Assembly (NCBI GenBank): GCA_964472295.1
Contig: CAYYJQ010000037.1
Coordinates: 1-18,747 of the forward strand
Length of the DNA: 18,747 bases
Origin: JAJRZX01 sp964472295
GTDB lineage: Bacteria; Desulfobacterota; GWC2-55-46; JADFVP01
Reading direction: 5' to 3'
Positions 14,554-18,747 of this stretch are shown piece after piece. A model generated the notes under the pieces. It worked only from the letters and a program-made list of their open reading frames with translations, searched no databases and was not told the DNA's origin. Each line of letters starts with the position of its first letter. Positions within the stretch are counted from its first letter, which is position 1. The translations under genes and the position numbers were made by a program.

Positions 14554-14801
14554 GACGCAGGGGGCATGCGAGAGGGGCAGGGGGCGCGATAGGATAGAGG
14601 GGCAAGGGGGGGGTAAGGGGATAGAGTGGTAGGCGCGGGAGGGCCCGCGCCGGCCCGAGACCCCGGCAGGGCCGCTTCAAGAATGGACCATCACATGCCC
14701 ACTATTGTTTCACCTCCACTTCTCATATGATGCCCATCACATCCAGCTGATTGAAGGTCAGGGTTAATCGGCCTTTCCATGGATAATCTTCTATTGTAGA
14801 G
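14554..14801. other. G-rich intergenic region
   Basis: G-tracts at 14560-14564, 14574-14577, 14580-14584, 14599-14602, 14606-14613 and 14617-14620 form a dense cluster on the plus strand right after the cyclase stop codon. After it comes an ordinary-looking stretch with a GATAAT at 14782-14787 but no matching -35 box. I see no gene and no clear terminator here. Confidence 0.5.
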
Positions 14802-14810
14802 GTGTTTCTC

Positions 14811-15287
14811 ATGTTGCGCTCCTTGAAGACATTCTTTGAAAAAAAAATAAAAGACCCCGAGAGGGTAACCACGAGGGAGGCCACCGGGGAATCTCTCCGC
14901 ATGGCAACGGCGGCGCTCCTTATAGAGGCGGTAAAGGTGGATGATAATATCTCCGATGAGGAACTAAGGGCCGTGAGAGATGGGCTCATACGAAAATTCG
15001 GCCTCGCGCCTGGAGACGCGGACGCCCTCATGGACCTTGCCGGAAAGGAGGCCGAGGACGCGCCATCGCTCTACGGCTTTACACGCCTTGTGGACAAGGG
15101 CTTTGGGTATGATGATAAGAAGGAAATAATAGAGATACTCTGGGAGGTGGTCTATGCCGATAGTCTCCTCGAAAAACACGAGGAGCACCTTGTGCGCAGA
15201 ATCGCCGACCTTGTCCAGGTCTCGCACCGGGACTTCATAGACGCTAAACTCCGCGTAAGGGAGAGGAGAGGAAAAGAAGGTAAATAG
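14811..15287 (+). CDS. TerB-family protein
   Basis: This 158-residue soluble, mostly helical protein has the TerB-like (tellurite-resistance B) helical bundle: ALLIEAVKVDDNISDEELRAV near residues 40-58, then LWEVVYADSLLEKHEEHLVRRIADLV near 113-138. Acidic residues in both segments form the expected metal-binding patch. Stand-alone TerB-like proteins are common and their function is not defined; no other ter genes are present, so tellurite resistance should not be assumed. A GTG at 14802 is an alternative start, but AGAGG (14798-14802) is correctly spaced for ATG 14811 and overlaps the GTG, so ATG 14811 is preferred. It stands alone between two intergenic regions. Confidence 0.85.
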   Translation: MLRSLKTFFEKKIKDPERVTTREATGESLRMATAALLIEAVKVDDNISDEELRAVRDGLIRKFGLAPGDADALMDLAGKEAEDAPSLYGFTRLVDKGFGYDDKKEIIEILWEVVYADSLLEKHEEHLVRRIADLVQVSHRDFIDAKLRVRERRGKEGK

Positions 15288-15292
15288 CAGGG

Positions 15293-15323
15293 AAAGAAAA
15301 AAAGCAAGGTCCGGCCACGGACC
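15293..15323 (-). terminator. Possible minus-strand Rho-independent terminator
   Basis: GGTCCG (15308-15313) and CGGACC (15318-15323) form a perfect 6-bp GC-rich stem with loop GCCA. Read on the minus strand, the stem is followed by TTGCTTTTTTTC, a good T-tract. Read on the plus strand there is no T-tract. It would therefore stop leftward transcription arriving from the repeat region, where no minus-strand gene is visible. Confidence 0.45.
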
Positions 15324-15549
15324 CAATAAGATATGGAATAAATGCGGGACGAATAAAATAAGCGAATTTTGGTAAAGAAGTATGCGGCGCGATTAAAANN
15401 NNNNNNNNNNNNNNNNNNNNNNNNNNNNNNNNNNNNNNNNNNNNNNNNNNNNNNNNNNNNNNNNNNNNNNNNNNNNNNNNNNNNNNNNNNNNNNNNNNCG
15501 CGATTAAAAAACTAACTACTTGGCAAGGAAGAATGCGTTGCGATTAAAA
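15319..15549. repeat. Degenerate 40-bp tandem repeat array, split by gap
   Basis: The motif CGATTAAAA (or CGAATAAAA) ends units at 15358, 15398, 15509 and 15549, exactly 40 bp apart on each side of the gap. The right two-thirds of a unit is shared (GG-AA-GAA-ATGCG-GCGATTAAAA with changes) while the first 10-12 bp vary. The unit ending at 15509 is only partly seen. The gap edges carry the same 11 bases, CGCGATTAAAA. Confidence 0.75.
15399..15498. other. Assembly gap (100 N) inside the 40-bp repeats
   Basis: This is a placeholder of exactly 100 N. Identical 11-bp sequences at both edges mean the true distance could be a multiple of 40 bp, or even that the contigs overlap. The real length of the array is unknown. 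Confidence 0.9.
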
Positions 15550-15558
15550 GCCTCGTAG

Positions 15559-15575
15559 GGTGGGCACGGCCCACC
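15559..15575. repeat. REP-like hairpin
   Basis: GGTGGGC and GCCCACC form a perfect 7-bp stem around the loop ACG. GTAGGGTGGGC...GCCCACC sequences of this kind recur as small interspersed palindromes in many bacterial genomes. No T-tract follows, so it is not a standard terminator for either strand. Confidence 0.5.
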
Positions 15576-15645
15576 ATTAGATCTGAGACATCTTGGGAAT
15601 GACAGGCCTTTTTATCCCAGGCCCATATAGGAAAGGACAGGAAAT

Positions 15646-17088
15646 ATGGCGGTAAATGGAAGTCAGGGATATGGTTTCACCGTGCGCATCCGCTCGGTGA
15701 ACCAGCCGGGCATGGTGGGGCTTATTACCTCCACCATAGGGCACATGGGCGGCGACATAGGCGCTATTGATATTACCATGGCCGGGAAAAAAAGCGTTAC
15801 GCGCGACTATACCATAAGCGCGCGCGACGTGGAGCACAGCCGCATAATAATCGAGAAACTCAGAAAGATCTCGGGCGTGGAGGTCCTGAATATCTCTGAC
15901 AGGGTCTTTCTTACCCACCTTGGCGGAAAGATAACCATAGAGAACAGGGCCCCAATAAAGACGCGGGACGACCTCTCAATGGCCTACACGCCGGGCGTTG
16001 CACGCGTCTGCGAGGAGATAGCAAAGGACGCGGGCAAGGTCTATAACCTCACCATCAAGGGCAATACCGTTGCCATTGTGACTGACGGCTCGGCGGTCCT
16101 TGGCCTTGGCGACATAGGGCCCGAGGCCTCTCTACCCGTCATGGAGGGTAAATCCATGCTCTTTAAGAAGTTCGCCGGAGTGAATGCCTTTCCAATAGCA
16201 CTTGCCACAAAGGACGTTGACGAGATAGTGGATACAGTGGCGCGGATAGCCCCTGTCTTTGGCGGCATAAACCTCGAGGACATATCATCGCCGCGTTGTT
16301 TTGAGATAGAGGAAAGGCTCGCCGAGCGTCTTGATATTCCAGTCTTTCATGACGACCAGCACGGAACCGCCGTTGTGGTCATGGCCGCGGTCATGAACGC
16401 CCTGAAGGTTGTAAAAAAGCCGCTTCCCGAGATAAAGATAGTGGTCTGCGGGCTCGGCGCGGCGGGCATATCGTGCATAAAACTCCTTCGCGCCCGCGGG
16501 GCCATCTTCATACTCGGCGTGGATTCAGAGGGCATACTGTACAGGGGCAGGAATGGCAGGATGAACAACGTAAAGCGGGGGATTCTCGATATAACAAATC
16601 CTGGCGCAGAGAAAGGCTTCCTTGCCGACGCCATGCGCGGGGCCGACCTCTTCATAGGCGTCTCGGGCCCAGATATTCTTACAGTGGAGATGCTCAAGTC
16701 CATGAACCGCGACGCCATACTCATGGCCCTTGCAAATCCCACCCCTGAGATAGACCCCTATCTCGCCGACCCCCATGTGCGTATCATGGCCACGGGGCGC
16801 TCTGATTTTCCAAACCAGGTCAATAATGTCCTCTGTTTCCCGGGGTTTTTCAAGGGGCTCCTCCAGTGTCAGGCCCGTGAGGTGAATATGGAGATGAAAC
16901 TTGCCGCCGCAAGGGCCATAGCCTCTGTGGTGCGAAAGGACGAACTAAGCGAGGACTATATCATTCCCGGCGTCTTTGACGAGCGTGTGGCCCCGGCGGT
17001 TGCCGAGGCAGTCATAAAGGCCGCACTTGCCACGGGGGCCGCGAGAAGGGCCCCGAGAAAGATGCCCCTTGATAATGGTAATGGATAG
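15646..17088 (+). CDS. ACT-domain malic enzyme (malate dehydrogenase, decarboxylating)
   Basis: This 480-residue cytosolic enzyme converts malate to pyruvate and CO2 with reduction of NAD(P). An N-terminal ACT-type regulatory domain (about residues 7-83, SVNQPGMVGLITSTIGHMGG) suggests allosteric control by a small molecule. The malic N-domain follows (LSMAYTPGVARVCEEIA, then VTDGSAVLGLGDIGPEA and GKSMLFKKFAGVNAFPI). FHDDQHGTAVV opens the NAD-binding domain with VCGLGAAGISC (GxGxxG) and ALANPTPEI. Length suits the short prokaryotic malic enzymes plus ACT. I see no clear residue that decides NAD against NADP. ACAGGAA just before ATG 15646 serves as ribosome site. The 3' end faces a minus-strand gene 21 bp away. 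Confidence 0.95.
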   Translation: MAVNGSQGYGFTVRIRSVNQPGMVGLITSTIGHMGGDIGAIDITMAGKKSVTRDYTISARDVEHSRIIIEKLRKISGVEVLNISDRVFLTHLGGKITIENRAPIKTRDDLSMAYTPGVARVCEEIAKDAGKVYNLTIKGNTVAIVTDGSAVLGLGDIGPEASLPVMEGKSMLFKKFAGVNAFPIALATKDVDEIVDTVARIAPVFGGINLEDISSPRCFEIEERLAERLDIPVFHDDQHGTAVVVMAAVMNALKVVKKPLPEIKIVVCGLGAAGISCIKLLRARGAIFILGVDSEGILYRGRNGRMNNVKRGILDITNPGAEKGFLADAMRGADLFIGVSGPDILTVEMLKSMNRDAILMALANPTPEIDPYLADPHVRIMATGRSDFPNQVNNVLCFPGFFKGLLQCQAREVNMEMKLAAARAIASVVRKDELSEDYIIPGVFDERVAPAVAEAVIKAALATGAARRAPRKMPLDNGNG

Positions 17089-17109
17089 GGCCTCGGGCGG
17101 GTCTCATTC

Positions 17110-17547
17110 CTACTGATACATCCACGTCCATAGAATGACCCTGGCGTCCCCCGGGCTCTCTCCATTCTTGAGGTGTTCGCTTATCTCCAGTTTGTTCCAA
17201 CCGAGGACGAACTCCGTGGTCCAGTCCGTAAAATGCCCGGCCCCTCCTGCGTTGGTCTTCAGGGTGTTTTGTCCCTCAAAGCCCGCAGGGGTTACCTTGC
17301 CTGTGTCCCGCTCAACTATCCATACATCATAGAGGGTATGGGGGCGGAGCGAGTAGACGTTTACATGGAGGAGCCTGTCAGTGGGTATAAAACCCACGGG
17401 CTCTATGAATATGTAGCCATGGGCCTTTGAATCCGGGTCGGTCCTGTAGAGCCTTATCTCTCTGTAATCCGCCCATGCCCCAGAGGCCTGAAGCGCTATA
17501 TAGAGGAGAATGGCCGGGACGAGAAAGAAGGTTTTTTTACCTCTCAT
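17110..17547 (-). CDS. Small secreted protein of unknown function
   Basis: This 145-residue product begins with a classic signal peptide, RGKKTFFLVPAILLYIALQA, cleaved after SGAWA. The mature part is rich in beta-type segments (YREIRLYR, HGYIFIEPVGF, LLHVNVYSL, LYDVWIVERD) followed by a Gly-rich turn (TNAGGAGHF) that recalls CHRD-like or other secreted beta-sandwich domains. There are no cysteines. I cannot assign a family. An upstream in-frame ATG at 17617-17619 would give 169 residues, but the internal ATG at 17545-17547 has a strong GGAGGT five bases before it and starts exactly at the signal peptide, so it is chosen. It converges on the malic enzyme gene and diverges from gnd. Confidence 0.72.
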   Translation of the reverse strand: MRGKKTFFLVPAILLYIALQASGAWADYREIRLYRTDPDSKAHGYIFIEPVGFIPTDRLLHVNVYSLRPHTLYDVWIVERDTGKVTPAGFEGQNTLKTNAGGAGHFTDWTTEFVLGWNKLEISEHLKNGESPGDARVILWTWMYQ

Positions 17548-17601
17548 AATGTACCTCCAGTTGAAAATCGCCGTACTGGTGCTATAGTTACAGGAGATGT
17601 C

Positions 17602-17631
17602 TTGACTCTGGCGGCCCAATAGCCGGATACT
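17602..17631 (+). promoter_or_regulatory. Possible promoter of gnd
   Basis: TTGACT (17602-17607) and GATACT (17626-17631) are 18 bp apart, and the start codon is 35 bp further on. The -10 box matches only four of six, so this is a tentative call, but it is the best candidate in the 119-bp divergent intergenic region. Confidence 0.35.
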
Positions 17632-17666
17632 TCCAGACCCCTTTAAATCTAAAGAGCGAGGTTGTC

Positions 17667-18566
17667 ATGCAGATAGGTTTCATCGGCCTTGGAAAGATGG
17701 GCCTTAACATGGTAAGGAGGCTCCTTCGTGAGAATGAGCACGAGGTAGTTGTCTTTGACAGGTCCAGGGAAGCAATGGCCGAGGCCGTAAAATACGGCGC
17801 AGTAAAGGCGAGGTCGCTTAAAGACCTTGCGAGGAGACTCAGCGGCCCGCGCTCCATATGGCTCATGATACCCGCCGGAAGACCCGTTGATGATACCATC
17901 GAAAAACTCGCTCCATTACTTGCCAGGGGTGATTGTATTATAGACGGTGGCAACTCCAATTACAAGGACTCGGTGCGAAGGGCCCGCGAGCTCCGGGCCT
18001 CGGGAATCGACTTTCTCGACGTTGGCACGAGCGGCGGGGTCTGGGGTCTTACCGAGGGGTATTGCCTCATGGTGGGCGGCAGGGGGCCGGTCTTCAGGCG
18101 GCATGAGTCTATCTTTCGCACCCTTGCGCCGGCGGATGGGTATGGTTACATGGGGGCCTCAGGGGCCGGTCATTACGTGAAGATGGTCCATAACGGCATT
18201 GAGTACGGGCTCATGCAGGCCTATGCCGAGGGGTTTTCGCTACTTGAGTCTTCTGATTACGGCCTTGACCTTGAGAAGATCTCATCTGTCTGGATGCAGG
18301 GGAGCGTCATAAGGTCGTGGCTACTGGAGCTTGCCGGGAGGGCATTCAAGGAGGACGGAGAACTTGCCGATATAAAACCCTATGTGGCCGATTCGGGCGA
18401 GGGCAGGTGGACAGTGCTCGACGGCCTTGAAAAGGATGTTTCCATCCCTGTAATCACCCTCTCGCTCCTTTACCGTCTGCGCTCAAGGGAAGATAATCCC
18501 TTTGCCGCGCGGCTCCTCGCGGCCTTAAGGAACCAGTTCGGCGGCCACGCCGTAAAAAAGGAATAG
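17667..18566 (+). CDS. gnd: 6-Phosphogluconate dehydrogenase, short (GntZ/YqeC-like) form
   Basis: This 299-residue enzyme oxidises and decarboxylates 6-phosphogluconate to ribulose 5-phosphate in the pentose phosphate pathway. The N-terminal Rossmann domain opens with MQIGFIGLGKMGLNMVRRL. The substrate site shows DGGNSNYKDS, GTSGGVWGLTEGYCLMVGG and the catalytic KMVHNGIEYG. The C-terminus ends soon after ALRNQFGGHAV, matching the ~300-residue form rather than the ~470-residue enzyme. The second strand ends VVVFDRS, with Asp where NADP enzymes have Asn (NRT), which points to NAD use. GCGAGG lies a few bases before ATG 17667. I see no zwf or pgl gene next to it within the window. Confidence 0.93.
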   Translation: MQIGFIGLGKMGLNMVRRLLRENEHEVVVFDRSREAMAEAVKYGAVKARSLKDLARRLSGPRSIWLMIPAGRPVDDTIEKLAPLLARGDCIIDGGNSNYKDSVRRARELRASGIDFLDVGTSGGVWGLTEGYCLMVGGRGPVFRRHESIFRTLAPADGYGYMGASGAGHYVKMVHNGIEYGLMQAYAEGFSLLESSDYGLDLEKISSVWMQGSVIRSWLLELAGRAFKEDGELADIKPYVADSGEGRWTVLDGLEKDVSIPVITLSLLYRLRSREDNPFAARLLAALRNQFGGHAVKKE

Positions 18567-18701
18567 GCGGCGAGTTTTTTTAAGGGCGCATGAGCCGCTG
18601 AACTATTGGTTTTACTTGTCTCGCTTTTTTTCTGCCAGGGTATCTTTACAGGTACTTGCATTGGTTTAGGCGGGATGGGTGTCGCAGCCCGATTAAGGAA
18701 C
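18567..18701. other. Downstream intergenic region
   Basis: T-runs occur at about 18574-18580 and 18625-18631, and GCGGC (18568-18572) could pair with GCCGC (about 18594-18598), but the T-run lies inside the loop, so I do not call a terminator. No gene is seen. Confidence 0.35.
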
Positions 18702-18733
18702 CTCTGAATAATTCGTCCCTGAATTATTCAGAG
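18702..18733. repeat. 13-bp-arm inverted repeat at window end
   Basis: CTCTGAATAATTC (18702-18714) and GAATTATTCAGAG (18721-18733) are perfect reverse complements around a 6-nt loop. The stem is A+T-rich and is not followed by T on either strand, so it is a poor terminator. It may be the edge of a mobile or interspersed element, or an ordinary dyad. Confidence 0.65.
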
Positions 18734-18747
18734 ACGAAAAAGAAAAA

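Noticed and set aside
14790..14800. Third BlaI operator (TCTA-TTG-TAGA)
   Set aside because: The arms are only 4 bp and the spacing is 3 rather than 5 bp; it shares only a fragment of the motif.
14811..15287. Tellurite-resistance operon
   Set aside because: Only one TerB-like gene is present, without terC, terD, terE or terZ partners.
15319..15549. CRISPR array
   Set aside because: The period is 40 bp with a conserved part of about 28 bp, leaving only 10-12 variable bases. That is too short for spacers, the cores are degenerate, and no cas gene is near.

Overview
The window looks like chromosomal DNA of a Gram-negative bacterium: it encodes an outer-membrane TolC-type channel, a periplasmic adaptor and an inner-membrane RND pump. 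Frequent use of ATA (Ile) and AGG (Arg), G+C that appears mildly high by eye, and the mix of a BlaI-type repressor, an ACT-malic enzyme and a short 6-phosphogluconate dehydrogenase would suit Nitrospirota or Desulfobacterota-like lineages. That placement is a guess; nothing here fixes the taxon. Two runs of exactly 100 N (4454-4553 and 15399-15498) are placeholder assembly gaps. Both sit inside tandem repeats.

Layout. Positions 57-593 hold an unrecognised three-helix membrane protein, followed by a gene-poor stretch (594-1045) with an orphan promoter-like sequence, a palindrome and a strong G-quadruplex motif. From 1046 to 12499 lies a copper/silver export island on the plus strand: a cysteine-free BlaI/CopY-family repressor (1076-1480); a CusC-CusB-CusA tripartite pump (1662-7919); a PII-like signal protein overlapping cusA by 4 nt; a secreted Cys-rich TRASH/YHS-like protein; a DUF2231 membrane protein with a His-rich tail; a CopA-type Cu(I) P-type ATPase with an N-terminal YHS domain and two HMA domains; and a small HMA-fold-like protein lacking the usual CxxC. 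Two near-identical inverted repeats (ATTCTAC-N5-GTAGAAT), one inside the repressor's own promoter and one just upstream of cusC, are almost certainly the repressor's operators and define a self-controlled regulon.

The parts fit one export path. CopA would move Cu(I) from cytosol to periplasm, and CusCBA would move it from periplasm to outside. No cusF chaperone gene is present, but CusB carries a long Met-rich tandem-repeat tail that could do that job. Cytosolic (HMA, YHS, PII) and periplasmic (TRASH/YHS, His-rich tail) accessory proteins could buffer metal or tune the pumps.

The right third holds separate transcription units: a flavodiiron-like (ODP) sensor fused to a GGDEF diguanylate cyclase with its own good sigma-70 promoter (12772-14553); a TerB-family protein (14811-15287); an intergenic region with a 40-bp-period repeat array interrupted by the second gap, flanked by two hairpins; an ACT-domain malic enzyme (15646-17088); a convergent small secreted protein on the minus strand (17110-17547); and a short-form 6-phosphogluconate dehydrogenase (17667-18566). 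The window ends in a 13-bp-arm inverted repeat.
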